From assembly GCA_902775345.1 (NCBI GenBank), contig CACYLW010000003.1:248001-312000 (forward strand): DNA of 64,000 bases, written 5' to 3'. Source of the stretch: an uncultured Eubacteriales bacterium (GTDB lineage Bacteria; Bacillota; Clostridia; Peptostreptococcales; Anaerovoracaceae). Each line of letters starts with the position of its first letter. The first letter of the stretch is position 1. Under the pieces are notes generated by a model. The model was not told the origin of the DNA, searched no databases, and saw only the letters and a list, made by a program, of their open reading frames with translations. The translations under genes and the position numbers were made by a program. Shown in pieces: positions 1 through 8,623 of the stretch.

Positions 1-1041
1 GCATGCGACATTGCATCGGAATCTGTCATATGCGAGCTGGATCTTCCGTGCACGAGGTCAGATGATGACGGCCGCAGGACTGACATGCTCAGGAAGATAC
101 GCAGGGAAACAGGCTTTCTTACAGCTGAGAAAATATATGCTTCTCTCAGGAAAGGTGAACTGAGCGCTGCGGATACGGGTGAAAAGCTGAAGCAGCTCGA
201 GGAACTGTTCATGGCAGATGAACATTCGGAGTGGTACAGGGGAGAGCAGCAGCCTCCTGCCGTCCAGACCGTACTGTCAGATGAGCCCCAGCCGGTAAGC
301 GACGATATGAGTACGGAAAGCGACTGGAAGGAGATAGCTGAGCAGATCGAGATGGAGATCGAGACCTTCGCCAAGGTACGCGGAAAGTTCGCCTCATCAC
401 TTGTCCAGAATCTCCGGGCCGTGAACCGCGAGAAATATGACTATTCGGATTTCCTCAGAAAGTTTGCTGCAATCAATGAGACCGTAAAAGTTTCTGACGA
501 TGAATTCGATTATATTTACTATAATTACGGGCTCACTCATTACAGCAAAATGCCTTTGATCGAACCCCTTGAATACCGCGAGGACAGCCGCATTAGGGAT
601 TTCGTGATCGCAATAGACACTTCCGGATCGGTAGCGGGGGAGGAAGTGCAGACTTTCCTCCGGAAGACGTACAATATATTAAAGAACCGCGAGTCCTTCC
701 ATAACAGGATAAATGTGCACATCGTTCAGTGCGATGCGCAGATACAGTCCGATGAGATCATTACCTCTCCGGAGGATTTCGACAGATATCTCGAAACCAT
801 GGAAATAAGAGGTCTTGGAGGCACGGACTTCAGACCTGTATTCGACTATGTCGACAGATTAGTAAAAGAAGGGGAGTTCAGTGACCTGAAAGGCCTGATA
901 TACTTCACCGACGGCCTGGGGATATATCCGTCTTCAAAGCCGGCTTACAAGACCGCTTTCGTATTTGTGGAAAGCGGATACAACGTGCCTGAAGTGCCGG
1001 CATGGGCGATGAAAGTCGTACTCCGCCCTGAAGAATTGTGA
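1..1041 (+). CDS. VWA domain protein, DUF2201-like (5' end outside window)
   Basis: The reading frame is open from base 1, and the residues before the first ATG (base 85) read ACDIASE, which resembles the putative metallopeptidase-like N-terminal half of DUF2201 proteins. The gene therefore probably starts before the window. The C-terminal half is a von Willebrand factor A-like domain opening with the MIDAS-type motif DTSGS (about bases 616-630), followed by a GGTDF loop typical of the third metal-binding segment. Such proteins pair with MoxR-type AAA+ ATPases as metal-dependent adaptors or chaperones, and that ATPase follows 49 bases downstream. The specific client is unknown. Family assignment is fairly sure; the biological role is not. 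Confidence 0.8.
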   Translation, partial: ACDIASESVICELDLPCTRSDDDGRRTDMLRKIRRETGFLTAEKIYASLRKGELSAADTGEKLKQLEELFMADEHSEWYRGEQQPPAVQTVLSDEPQPVSDDMSTESDWKEIAEQIEMEIETFAKVRGKFASSLVQNLRAVNREKYDYSDFLRKFAAINETVKVSDDEFDYIYYNYGLTHYSKMPLIEPLEYREDSRIRDFVIAIDTSGSVAGEEVQTFLRKTYNILKNRESFHNRINVHIVQCDAQIQSDEIITSPEDFDRYLETMEIRGLGGTDFRPVFDYVDRLVKEGEFSDLKGLIYFTDGLGIYPSSKPAYKTAFVFVESGYNVPEVPAWAMKVVLRPEEL

Positions 1042-1090
1042 TACCATTGCAGCATGAAGATATAGTTTCAGCCTTACCGGAAAGACAGAT

Positions 1091-2593
1091 ATGAACATCA
1101 GAAAAGCAAAAGAGCAGATAAGAAATGCCATTACGGCATATCTCACAAAAGATGATCTCGGCAATTATGTGATACCGGTCGAAAAGCAGAGACCGGTGCT
1201 TCTCATCGGGCCGCCGGGCATAGGCAAGACCGCCATCATGGAGCAGCTTGCGTCAGAGCTCGGCATAGGACTCATTTCCTATTCGATGACACATCATACA
1301 CGCCAGAGTGCGATCGGACTTCCGTTCATCAGCCGCAAGGTATACGGCGGAACGGAATGCGATGTCACCGAATATACCATGAGCGAGATCATAGCATCTG
1401 TATACGACATGATGGAGGCTACGGGCGTCAGGCAGGGAATACTCTTCCTCGATGAGATAAACTGCGTATCCGAGACACTGTCTCCTCTGATGATGCAGTT
1501 CCTGCAGTATAAAGTCTTCGGCGGGCACAGGCTTCCTGAGGGCTGGATAGTCGTTACTGCAGGCAATCCGTCAGAGTACAACGACTCAGCCAGGGAATTC
1601 GACATAGTGACACTCGACAGGCTTAAAAAGATCAATGTCGAACCGGATTTCGAGGCATGGAAGGAATACGCTTCCGCGGTGCACATGCACCCGGCTGTGA
1701 TGTCGTTCCTTCAGAGCAAGAGGAACCATTTCTATCATGTAGAGACTACCGTAAGCGGAAAATCCATCGTGACACCGAGAGGCTGGGAAGACCTGAGCAA
1801 GATGCTCCTTCTGTACGAAGCGAACGGTATAGAAGCCGACGAGGATCTGATAGTCCAGTACCTTCAGAACGAAAAGACGGCAAAGGAGTTTGCTGTCTAT
1901 CTGGATCTTTTTAATAAGTACAAGGAGAAATATCCGGTGGACGCGATACTGAACGGCGAGATCCCTGACGGAATGGCAGAAAGAGCATCCGAAGCGGGAT
2001 TCGATGAGGTATATACCCTTATCGGTCTCATGCTGAGCAGTGTGAAGGACGAAGTGCGTGAGCGCATGGAAGAGCGCCGCCTGCTAGAATCCGTAAAGCT
2101 GTGCATCAGGGAGTACAAGTCAGAAGCTTCTGAAGACCTTGCGCCTGCAGATAATATCAAAAGGCTTATCGAAAGGATCGAAACCGGGCGCGAAGCAGGT
2201 CTGAGGTCGCATTCTCTCACACGTGAAGAGTCAGACCGGATGCTGAGAACCGTATCGTGCCTTTATGACATGGCAGACCTCATTAAGGCTGCTCCTGATT
2301 ATGAAGCTTCCTATGAAGTCATCCGGGAGGCATACGGAAGGCTGGCGGCTGCCCATAATGAAAAAGCCGGCATCACACGCGGCAGGATGGACAACATGTT
2401 CAGGTTTGCCGAGAGGTGCTGGGGTGAAGACAAGGAGATACTGATGGCAGCGACAGAACTTACTGCCGATCCTGACAGCGTTTCCTTTATCAGCACCTAC
2501 GGATGCGATGAATACTTCAGACACAACAAAGGCCTGCTTCTTGACGAAAGGGACATGGAAATAAAAAGACAGATAGAAGACCTGGGGCTTTGA
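1091..2593 (+). CDS. MoxR-type AAA+ ATPase
   Basis: 500-residue AAA+ ATPase. Walker A is GPPGIGKT at residues 40-47 and Walker B is GILFLDE at 116-122; a sensor-1 region (VVTAGNPSEYND) follows. The C-terminal 200 residues are helical and charged, with no further domain I recognise. It follows a VWA-domain gene, the usual MoxR/VWA pairing in which the ATPase remodels or inserts cofactors into a target complex. ATG start preceded by GGAAAG. A strong hairpin terminator lies just after the stop, so the pair forms the end of an operon whose beginning is outside the window. Confidence 0.85.
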   Translation: MNIRKAKEQIRNAITAYLTKDDLGNYVIPVEKQRPVLLIGPPGIGKTAIMEQLASELGIGLISYSMTHHTRQSAIGLPFISRKVYGGTECDVTEYTMSEIIASVYDMMEATGVRQGILFLDEINCVSETLSPLMMQFLQYKVFGGHRLPEGWIVVTAGNPSEYNDSAREFDIVTLDRLKKINVEPDFEAWKEYASAVHMHPAVMSFLQSKRNHFYHVETTVSGKSIVTPRGWEDLSKMLLLYEANGIEADEDLIVQYLQNEKTAKEFAVYLDLFNKYKEKYPVDAILNGEIPDGMAERASEAGFDEVYTLIGLMLSSVKDEVRERMEERRLLESVKLCIREYKSEASEDLAPADNIKRLIERIETGREAGLRSHSLTREESDRMLRTVSCLYDMADLIKAAPDYEASYEVIREAYGRLAAAHNEKAGITRGRMDNMFRFAERCWGEDKEILMAATELTADPDSVSFISTYGCDEYFRHNKGLLLDERDMEIKRQIEDLGL

Positions 2594-2603
2594 CAAACAA
2601 AAT

Positions 2604-2638
2604 AAAGAGCGTCCTCCTGAACGGGGACGCTCTTTTGC
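2604..2638. terminator. Bidirectional intrinsic terminator
   Basis: An 11-bp perfect stem (AAAGAGCGTCC/GGACGCTCTTT) is followed by a T-rich tail on the plus strand and TATTTT on the minus strand. It separates the ATPase gene from the convergent 28-residue ORF, whose stop is 26 bases away, and probably terminates both. Confidence 0.85.
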
Positions 2639-2663
2639 TTTGCTCAATTATGAAGAAATGCGA

Positions 2664-2750
2664 TTATCTCTTGTGGCTGTACTTTGAATAGTAGTAGCAC
2701 TTTCCAATTAAAACTCCGATAAATGACATAACTACGATTGCGTTCATCAT
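2664..2750 (-). CDS. 28-residue hydrophobic microprotein
   Basis: Small ORF encoding 28 residues: two adjacent Met codons, a hydrophobic stretch (AIVVMSFIGVLIG, residues 4-16) and a tyrosine-rich, basic C-terminus ending SKYSHKR. A very good Shine-Dalgarno (GGGAGGTG) lies 5 bases before the first ATG, and a hairpin terminator follows the stop, so it has all parts of an independent gene. The predicted protein is one short transmembrane or peripheral helix with a positive tail, probably cytoplasmic. I do not recognise a family; a type I toxin-like or regulatory membrane microprotein is possible but unproven. Confidence 0.6.
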   Translation of the reverse strand: MMNAIVVMSFIGVLIGKCYYYSKYSHKR

Positions 2751-2925
2751 GACGGCACCTCCCATATGACCCTGACCTGAAGAAGATAGTGTTCTTTTCA
2801 ATTACATTTTATACTATGCGCTATATAAGTAAAGTTAATAGTTTTCACCGAGGCGTTCAGTTACACTTAATTTAATACGTAAATTTTAAACGCTTCCGGA
2901 TATTGTTATTGTTGATAAGCGAAAA

Positions 2926-2958
2926 AGCAACTATTCAGCATATCAATAGTTGCTCTTT
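2926..2958. terminator. Hairpin with T tracts on both strands
   Basis: Inverted repeat AGCAACTATT (2926-2935) / AATAGTTGCT (2945-2954) with a 9-base loop. It is followed by CTTTT on the plus strand and by TTTTT on the minus strand, so it can act as an intrinsic terminator either way. It sits immediately upstream of, and partly overlaps, the putative promoter of the methyltransferase operon, insulating it from upstream transcription or ending a short untraced transcript. The 2751-3017 interval holds no other gene that I can see. Confidence 0.5.
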
Positions 2959-2975
2959 TGCTCATAGTCTATAAT
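2947..2975 (+). promoter_or_regulatory. Candidate promoter of the first methyltransferase operon
   Basis: A perfect -10 box TATAAT (2970-2975) has a weak -35 (TAGTTG, 2947-2952) at 17-bp spacing. Transcription would start about base 2982, 36 bases before the start codon at 3018. The -35 lies inside the right arm of the hairpin at 2926-2954. Confidence 0.5.
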
Positions 2976-3017
2976 TAATAGGTAAACTGTAACTAACGCA
3001 ATCATGAGGACTTCGAT

Positions 3018-4166
3018 ATGACTTATGAAGAACTGAAAAAAGAAATGGAAAAATACCCTGAGACCATGTCTGAGGGCGAAAGAATGAAGAAATATGCAGC
3101 CGGAGAGACTGTAGACCATATTCCGTTCTCCCTGCAGAGCAATGAAGAAGCCATGGCTAACATCTTCGGCTATACCACGGCACAGTGGAGAAATGATGTT
3201 AAAGTCCACATCGATGTTATCAAGAGAAGAAAAGAAGAGTTCAACATAGGCGGACTGGCTTCGGGCCTCAGATTAAGAACGATGGCTCAGGCTGTCGGAT
3301 CCGAGATCTACTTCCCGGAAGTCGGTATCGACCGCGTAATAAAACCTGTACTTACAGATTATTCGATGCTCCCTGAACTTATGAAGGATGATCCTAAGAA
3401 GAACCCGGTGTTCCTCGCAGTACTTCAGAGAGGTATCGACCTCAAGATGGCCTTTCCTGAAATGGGTATCGCGATGCCAGTAGCAGGCCCGTTCACGAAT
3501 GCTTCACTCATCAGGCCGGTCGAGATGATCCTCAGGGACACAGTCAGGAACCCGGAGAAGCTGAACGAACTGCTCAAGTGGACTGTTGACTATACAGTTG
3601 CATATGCTGAGATGTTTGCCGATGAGTTCGGCGGCGGCGGATGCACCATCTGCGACCCTATCAGCTGCGCTGACATCCTCGGCAAGAGAAACTACAAGAA
3701 GTTCTCGGAACCTTGGCTTGAATATCTGATCGAAGGTCTGACTCAGACACTCGGAAGAAAGCCTGGTATCCACATCTGCGGAAAGACATCGCCTCTGTGG
3801 GATGACATGCTCAAACTCAAAGTCGCGAACTTCAGCGTAGACAACATGGAAGACCTCGCAGCCGCAAGAGACAAGATGGGTCCTGTATTCGGACTCGTAG
3901 GAAATGTCGCTCCTGTAGACGTGATGCTGAACGGTACCATCGATGACGTCATCGAGACCTGCAAGCAGTGCATCATCAAGGGTTCTGAGGCAGAAAACGG
4001 CTATACCCTCGGAACAGGATGCCAGGTACCTATCGGAACATCCCGCGAGAACTTCGACGCGTTCATATATGCTGCACGCAGGTACGGCAGGGGTGCCCGC
4101 AAGGGAATGCTTCCGCTCGGCATAGCTGAGGAAGCCGCAAACGACGTAGTGATGAATAAAGCCTGA
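3018..4166 (+). CDS. UroD-family corrinoid methyltransferase (paralogue 1)
   Basis: 382-residue TIM-barrel protein of the uroporphyrinogen decarboxylase/MtaA-MtbA-CmuA family. It is not HemE: it carries the zinc-site pattern of the methyltransferase branch, His252-Ile-Cys254 and a C-terminal Cys335 in a GTGCQVP segment. Family members move methyl groups between a substrate or thiol and a cobalamin on a small corrinoid protein. The next two genes encode exactly such a corrinoid protein and its reactivase, so this is the likely substrate:corrinoid methyltransferase (MT I) of a three-gene core. The start is supported by TGAGGAC upstream. The substrate cannot be read from sequence. Confidence 0.85.
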   Translation: MTYEELKKEMEKYPETMSEGERMKKYAAGETVDHIPFSLQSNEEAMANIFGYTTAQWRNDVKVHIDVIKRRKEEFNIGGLASGLRLRTMAQAVGSEIYFPEVGIDRVIKPVLTDYSMLPELMKDDPKKNPVFLAVLQRGIDLKMAFPEMGIAMPVAGPFTNASLIRPVEMILRDTVRNPEKLNELLKWTVDYTVAYAEMFADEFGGGGCTICDPISCADILGKRNYKKFSEPWLEYLIEGLTQTLGRKPGIHICGKTSPLWDDMLKLKVANFSVDNMEDLAAARDKMGPVFGLVGNVAPVDVMLNGTIDDVIETCKQCIIKGSEAENGYTLGTGCQVPIGTSRENFDAFIYAARRYGRGARKGMLPLGIAEEAANDVVMNKA

Positions 4167-4201
4167 TAAATGGCTGATAACATAAAGGAGAATGTATTAT
4201 A

Positions 4202-4855
4202 ATGGCTACTAAAGAAGAATTGCTGCAGAAGATGTCCGACATGGTATTCGAGATGGAGGACGAAGAGATCGCTGATGTCTGCGAGGAGTATATCGAGGCA
4301 GGATACGATGCACTCGACGGTATCCTTCACGGACTCGTGGACGGAATGAACCGCGCAAGCGAGATGTACGATCAGGAAGAATATTTCGTAACTGACCTGC
4401 TGCTCTGCTCGGACGCAATGTATGCCGGCCTGGATGTTCTGAGACCTCATCTGCCTGAAGATGCTTCGGTAGGCGAAGCAAAGAAGGCTGTCATCGGAGT
4501 AGTCGAGGGTGACACCCACGATATCGGCAAGAACCTTGTCAAGATCATGATGGAGACTGCGGGCTTTGAGATGTTCGATCTCGGAAGAGACGTTCCGCTC
4601 GACAGCTTTGTTGAAAAGGCAAAGGAAGTTGACGCAGACCTTATCATGATGTCGACACTCATGACTACGACCATGCCTGGCATGAAAGAGGTCATCAGCA
4701 AGCTCAGGGAACAGGGCATCAGAGACAGCATCAAGGTAATGGTAGGCGGAAGTCCGATTTCGCAAAAGTATGCTGAAGATATCGGTGCCGACGGTTATTC
4801 CAGAAATGCCGTTGAAGCTGTTGAGGTTGCGAAGAGGCTCTGCGGGGTAGAATAA
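4202..4855 (+). CDS. Methyltransferase cognate corrinoid protein
   Basis: 217 residues, the usual size of MtaC/MtbC/MttC-type proteins. A helical cap domain (about 1-90) is followed by a Rossmann-like B12-binding domain with the base-off signature Asp-x-His-x-x-Gly at residues 104-109 (His106 is the lower axial cobalt ligand), and the later SxL and GGSP motifs. It carries the methyl group as methyl-cob(III)alamin between methyltransferases. AAGGAG lies 11 bases upstream of the ATG. It is the only corrinoid protein in a region with six candidate partner methyltransferases. Confidence 0.92.
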   Translation: MATKEELLQKMSDMVFEMEDEEIADVCEEYIEAGYDALDGILHGLVDGMNRASEMYDQEEYFVTDLLLCSDAMYAGLDVLRPHLPEDASVGEAKKAVIGVVEGDTHDIGKNLVKIMMETAGFEMFDLGRDVPLDSFVEKAKEVDADLIMMSTLMTTTMPGMKEVISKLREQGIRDSIKVMVGGSPISQKYAEDIGADGYSRNAVEAVEVAKRLCGVE

Positions 4856-4874
4856 TACCGGGAGAAAAAACGTA

Positions 4875-6722
4875 ATGCCTAATCTGAAAGTAATGCCGGA
4901 GGAAAAACTGTATGGATTTGCCTCCGGCAAAAATTTGATGGAAATAATGCTCGACGCAGGTCTGTTTATCGACAATGCCTGCGGAGGCAAGGGGCTCTGC
5001 GGTAAGTGCAGGGTGAAGATCACTGAAGGCGATGCCGGCGAGCCGGGAGAGACCGAACGCGGCATACTGAAGGCCGAAGAGATCGAGCAGGGAATAAGGC
5101 TTGCATGCCTTACTTTTCCTGCTTCGGACCTAACCATAGAGCTTCTTCAGAAAGAGAAAAAACATGATGTTCTCGCATCGGGCTACATGCCTGATTTCGA
5201 GTTCGAGCCCGACATGGTAAAGGTGCCGGTCACGATCCATAAGCCGACACTCGCCGATCAGACTCCGTTCGAGAATCAGATCATCGAGCAGGTGGGAGCA
5301 GGGGCTTCAGTCGGACATGACGGAGCGACAGGCTACCTCGGCTTTGACTATACTGCCCTGAGCGAGAGTTCAATGCTGCCGGGAGAATACACCGCGGTCC
5401 TTCACAACGGAAAGGTCATCGCGCTTGAACCGGGAGACACGACGGGCTCGCTCTACGGAGTCGCCATAGACATCGGAACAACTACTGTCGTCTGCTCGCT
5501 CGTCGACATGCTGACGGGAGAAGAACTGGGGCACGCTTCAGAGATCAACGCCCAGAAGTTCTTCGGCCTGGATGTTCTCACCAGGATCACCTACGAAATC
5601 GAAAATCCTGAGGACGGAAGAGAAAAGCTACAGAAAGCCATTGTCGGATCCATCAACAAAATGGTCAGATCCATATGCGATGAGCACGGCCTGACGCAGG
5701 ATCAGATATATGAAGTGACTGTCGGAGCAAACTGCACCATGATGCACATGCTGATGGGTGTGGACGCAAGGCCTATAGGCAAGGCGCCGTTTGCTCCTGT
5801 ATTTGCCCGCGCAAAGGATGTCAGGGCTGCGGATATAGGACTGAAGGCTGCTCCGGGAGCAAGACTGTACTGCCTGCCTTCGGTATCCGCATACATCGGA
5901 GCCGACATCGTTGCCGGCGCATACGTGTGCGACTTAAGACACCGGAAGGGCAACGTGATGTTCATCGACATCGGCACGAACGGCGAGATAGTACTTGCTG
6001 CTGACGGAAAGTTGATGTCCTGCTCATGCGCGGCCGGACCTGCGCTTGAAGGCATGAACATCAGCTCGGGCATGCGCGCCGCCGAAGGAGCCATCGAGGA
6101 CATTCATATCAGTGAGGATGGCCTCGAGCTTAAGATAATCGGAGACTGCGAGCCTGCGGGGATCTGCGGAAGCGGCATCCTGACCGTAACCAAGGAGCTC
6201 CTGAGGACGGGCATCGTCAGAAAGACCGGAGCCTTCGTCAAGGCTGACAAGTTCGATGAAAGTGACTACAGGTCAAAGTACATTTCTGTCGACGCAGACG
6301 GCAAAAGATCCTTCAGGATGACCGAAGGCGGAAACGGTTCCGATCCACTGTACATAACACAGGGAGATGTGCGTCAGGTCCAGCTCGCCAAGGGGGCGAT
6401 CCTTTCAGGATTCATGGCGCTTCTGAAAAAAGCCGGCATAGGCATGGCTGATCTCGACAAAGTCCTCATCGCAGGACAGTTCGGAGCTCATCTTCCGGCA
6501 GAAAGCATCACGGGTACCGGAATACTGCCGTTCGAGGTAGAAGACCGCATAGAGTATGTGGGCAATACATCAAAGACCGGCGCTTACATGGCCTTGATGT
6601 CGGGAAGCGTCAAGAGGCAGATGGAAGAGCTTGCTCACGACATGGATTATCTCGAACTCGGAGCTACGGAAAACTACGAAAGGCTTCTTTCGGAATGCCT
6701 GATATTCCCTGTCTTCAGGTAA
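4875..6722 (+). CDS. Corrinoid activation/regeneration protein (RACE type)
   Basis: 615-residue protein of the ferredoxin-plus-ASKHA reactivase family (RamA-like function, RACo-like architecture). The N-terminal 2Fe-2S ferredoxin domain shows Cys36, Cys42, Cys45 and Cys78. A linker (about 90-195) precedes the actin-like ATPase/DUF4445 domain, starting AIDIGTTTV and containing MFIDIGTNGE and GSGI motifs. It reduces inactive cob(II)alamin on the corrinoid protein to cob(I)alamin in an ATP-driven step. It follows the corrinoid gene by 19 bases with GGGAG as ribosome site. Function is confident by family and context; the electron donor is unknown. Confidence 0.9.
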   Translation: MPNLKVMPEEKLYGFASGKNLMEIMLDAGLFIDNACGGKGLCGKCRVKITEGDAGEPGETERGILKAEEIEQGIRLACLTFPASDLTIELLQKEKKHDVLASGYMPDFEFEPDMVKVPVTIHKPTLADQTPFENQIIEQVGAGASVGHDGATGYLGFDYTALSESSMLPGEYTAVLHNGKVIALEPGDTTGSLYGVAIDIGTTTVVCSLVDMLTGEELGHASEINAQKFFGLDVLTRITYEIENPEDGREKLQKAIVGSINKMVRSICDEHGLTQDQIYEVTVGANCTMMHMLMGVDARPIGKAPFAPVFARAKDVRAADIGLKAAPGARLYCLPSVSAYIGADIVAGAYVCDLRHRKGNVMFIDIGTNGEIVLAADGKLMSCSCAAGPALEGMNISSGMRAAEGAIEDIHISEDGLELKIIGDCEPAGICGSGILTVTKELLRTGIVRKTGAFVKADKFDESDYRSKYISVDADGKRSFRMTEGGNGSDPLYITQGDVRQVQLAKGAILSGFMALLKKAGIGMADLDKVLIAGQFGAHLPAESITGTGILPFEVEDRIEYVGNTSKTGAYMALMSGSVKRQMEELAHDMDYLELGATENYERLLSECLIFPVFR

Positions 6723-6728
6723 AAAGCA

Positions 6729-6773
6729 GCCGCATGCTTTTCCGGACGCTTCAGACCGGAGACGGCGCGGCTC
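6729..6773 (+). other. Intercistronic two-stem hairpin
   Basis: An outer stem AGCCGC/GCGGCT encloses an inner stem TCCGG/CCGGA. There is no T tract, so it is not a terminator. It lies in the only sizeable gap inside the 3.0-11.3 kb operon and may stabilise or segment the mRNA between the core module (3018-6722) and the second module. Confidence 0.4.
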
Positions 6774-6794
6774 GTTAACAGAAAAGGAATAAAA

Positions 6795-7814
6795 ATGACA
6801 ACTGCAAATGAAAGATTGATAAAGATCCTTTCGGGCATGAAAGCAGACAGACCTGCCTGCATCTGCCCGGGCGGAATGATGAACATGGTCACGAAGGCTC
6901 TGCAGGATGTGTGCGGAGTGTATCTGCCTGAAGCTCATACAGATGCGAGGATGATGGCGGATCTCGCAAAGGCCATATATGACAATGAATGCTTTGAGAA
7001 TTACGGAGTGCCTTTCTGCATGACGGTCGAGGCCGAGGCTCTCGGCGCAAGCTGCACGATGGGTACGCAGCTCTTTGAGCCTCATGTCACGGGCTATGCC
7101 ATCGATACGGTAGAGGACTACAGGAAGCTCAAGCCGATGGATCTGGAAGCCGGCAGGGCAAAGGTCACACTTGACGCTATCAGGCTCCTCAAGGCCGAGA
7201 CAAAGGATGTTCCTATCATCGGAAACATCGTCGGACCTGTCAGCGTGGCCAGCTCGGTATGCGAGCCGACAAGATACTACAAGCAGATGAGGCAGAAGAG
7301 AGAACTCACACACGAGTACATGCAGTTCGTGACGGACGATCTCATCAGATTCGCTCTTGCAATGATAGACGCAGGCGCAGACGTGATCGCGCTTTCCGAT
7401 CCGAGCGGCACGGGAGAGATCCTCGGACCGAAGTTCTTCGATGAATATGCGGTCACCTACATCAACCAGGTGGTCGATGCGGTCGAGGCAGCCGGAGCAA
7501 AGATGATCGTCCACATCTGCGGACAGATGAAGTCCGTATATGATAAGGTAGCGAAGATCCACAGCGACGCTTTCAGCTTCGATGCTGTCGTATCGCTCAG
7601 AGAGGCAAGAAAGAACCTGCCTGACAAGGTCATCATGGGCAATGTCAGCACTTTCGCGATAGAGATGCAGGACGAAAAGACCGTCGACAAGCTGACAAGA
7701 TCAAGCTACGCGAACGGCTCGGATATCATTTCGCCTGCATGCGGACTCGGAATGGGTTCGCCGCTCAGCAACGTTCAGCAGGTACTCAAAACAGTAAAGA
7801 CCTTCGCGGAATAA
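6795..7814 (+). CDS. UroD-family corrinoid methyltransferase (paralogue 2)
   Basis: 339 residues, the length of MtbA/MtaA methylcobamide:thiol methyltransferases. The zinc ligands are intact: His240-Ile-Cys242 and Cys316 in SPACGLG. The barrel start FCMTVEAEALGA is shared with the shorter paralogue at 8624. Since it resembles the acceptor-side enzymes MtbA/MtaA at least as much as substrate-side enzymes, it may pass the methyl group from the corrinoid protein to a thiol; that is inference. AAGGAAT precedes the ATG. Same operon as the corrinoid core. Confidence 0.82.
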   Translation: MTTANERLIKILSGMKADRPACICPGGMMNMVTKALQDVCGVYLPEAHTDARMMADLAKAIYDNECFENYGVPFCMTVEAEALGASCTMGTQLFEPHVTGYAIDTVEDYRKLKPMDLEAGRAKVTLDAIRLLKAETKDVPIIGNIVGPVSVASSVCEPTRYYKQMRQKRELTHEYMQFVTDDLIRFALAMIDAGADVIALSDPSGTGEILGPKFFDEYAVTYINQVVDAVEAAGAKMIVHICGQMKSVYDKVAKIHSDAFSFDAVVSLREARKNLPDKVIMGNVSTFAIEMQDEKTVDKLTRSSYANGSDIISPACGLGMGSPLSNVQQVLKTVKTFAE

Positions 7815-7827
7815 AAGTCCTCTGAAC

Positions 7828-8580
7828 ATGAGCGATATCAGCACATTCTTCAAGAATAAAAGCTTAAGCAGCGAAAAAGTGGTTCCTGAAGGCACTGCCC
7901 GTATTGAAGAGCTTGCGTTTGCCGGTTCTGACGGGCTTGAGAAGCTGATCATTCCTGATTCTGTGACGGAGATCGGCAATTATGCCTTCATGAATTGCTA
8001 CGGACTTCGTGAGATACGCATGCCGGAAAAGGTTGCGAAGATAGGTGCAGGTCTTTTCCAGAACTGCTGGCAGCTGAGAAGCGTGAGGATGCCTGAAGGC
8101 ACGCTATCTCTCGGGACGGACATGTTTGAGAACTGTCATGCTCTGGCGGAGATATGGCTGCCGCTTTCACTGAAAGAGGCGGCGCGTACATCGCTGAGCG
8201 GCTGCCGCAGTCTCAGGGCGATTCATATCAGCCCTGAGCAGATCCGCCTGCTTCCTCCGTCTGCAAGATATACGGCAGCGCTCACTTACATGGAAGAGCA
8301 TGCCGCGGATCCTGCAGCTGCAGGCAATACGGCAGGCAATGCGATAATAGAGAGTTATGTGAAGGACAGACAGAAGTCGTTCCTCGACCTGGCCATAAAC
8401 AGAAAAAGTACTGAAGCGGTCAGATACATGCTCTCAAACGGACTGGCCGATGAGGCAGCACTGAGAGAATATCTGGACAAGGCTGTTTCTTCGGGGAGAA
8501 CTGAGATCACGGCGCTTCTTCTTGACAGTCTGAAGGACAGTGATACAGGCAGCGGATTAAGTGAAGATCCGTTTGCATAA
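7828..8580 (+). CDS. Cytoplasmic BspA-type leucine-rich-repeat protein
   Basis: 250 residues. Residues about 15-130 contain four or five LRR_5/BspA-type repeats (LIIPDSVTEIGNYAFMNC and relatives), each ending in an asparagine-cysteine turn. The C-terminal part (about 165-235) is helical and reads like one or two degenerate ankyrin-type units (SFLDLAINRKSTEAVRYML). There is no signal peptide or anchor, so it should be cytoplasmic, unlike most BspA-like surface proteins. It lies 13 bases behind a methyltransferase with a weak ribosome site, so it may be translated by coupling. It could be a scaffold for the methyltransfer proteins; no catalytic motif is visible. Confidence 0.7.
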   Translation: MSDISTFFKNKSLSSEKVVPEGTARIEELAFAGSDGLEKLIIPDSVTEIGNYAFMNCYGLREIRMPEKVAKIGAGLFQNCWQLRSVRMPEGTLSLGTDMFENCHALAEIWLPLSLKEAARTSLSGCRSLRAIHISPEQIRLLPPSARYTAALTYMEEHAADPAAAGNTAGNAIIESYVKDRQKSFLDLAINRKSTEAVRYMLSNGLADEAALREYLDKAVSSGRTEITALLLDSLKDSDTGSGLSEDPFA

Positions 8581-8623
8581 AATATTTGCACAGATATCTG
8601 CAAAGGCATAAGGAGAATCCCAA

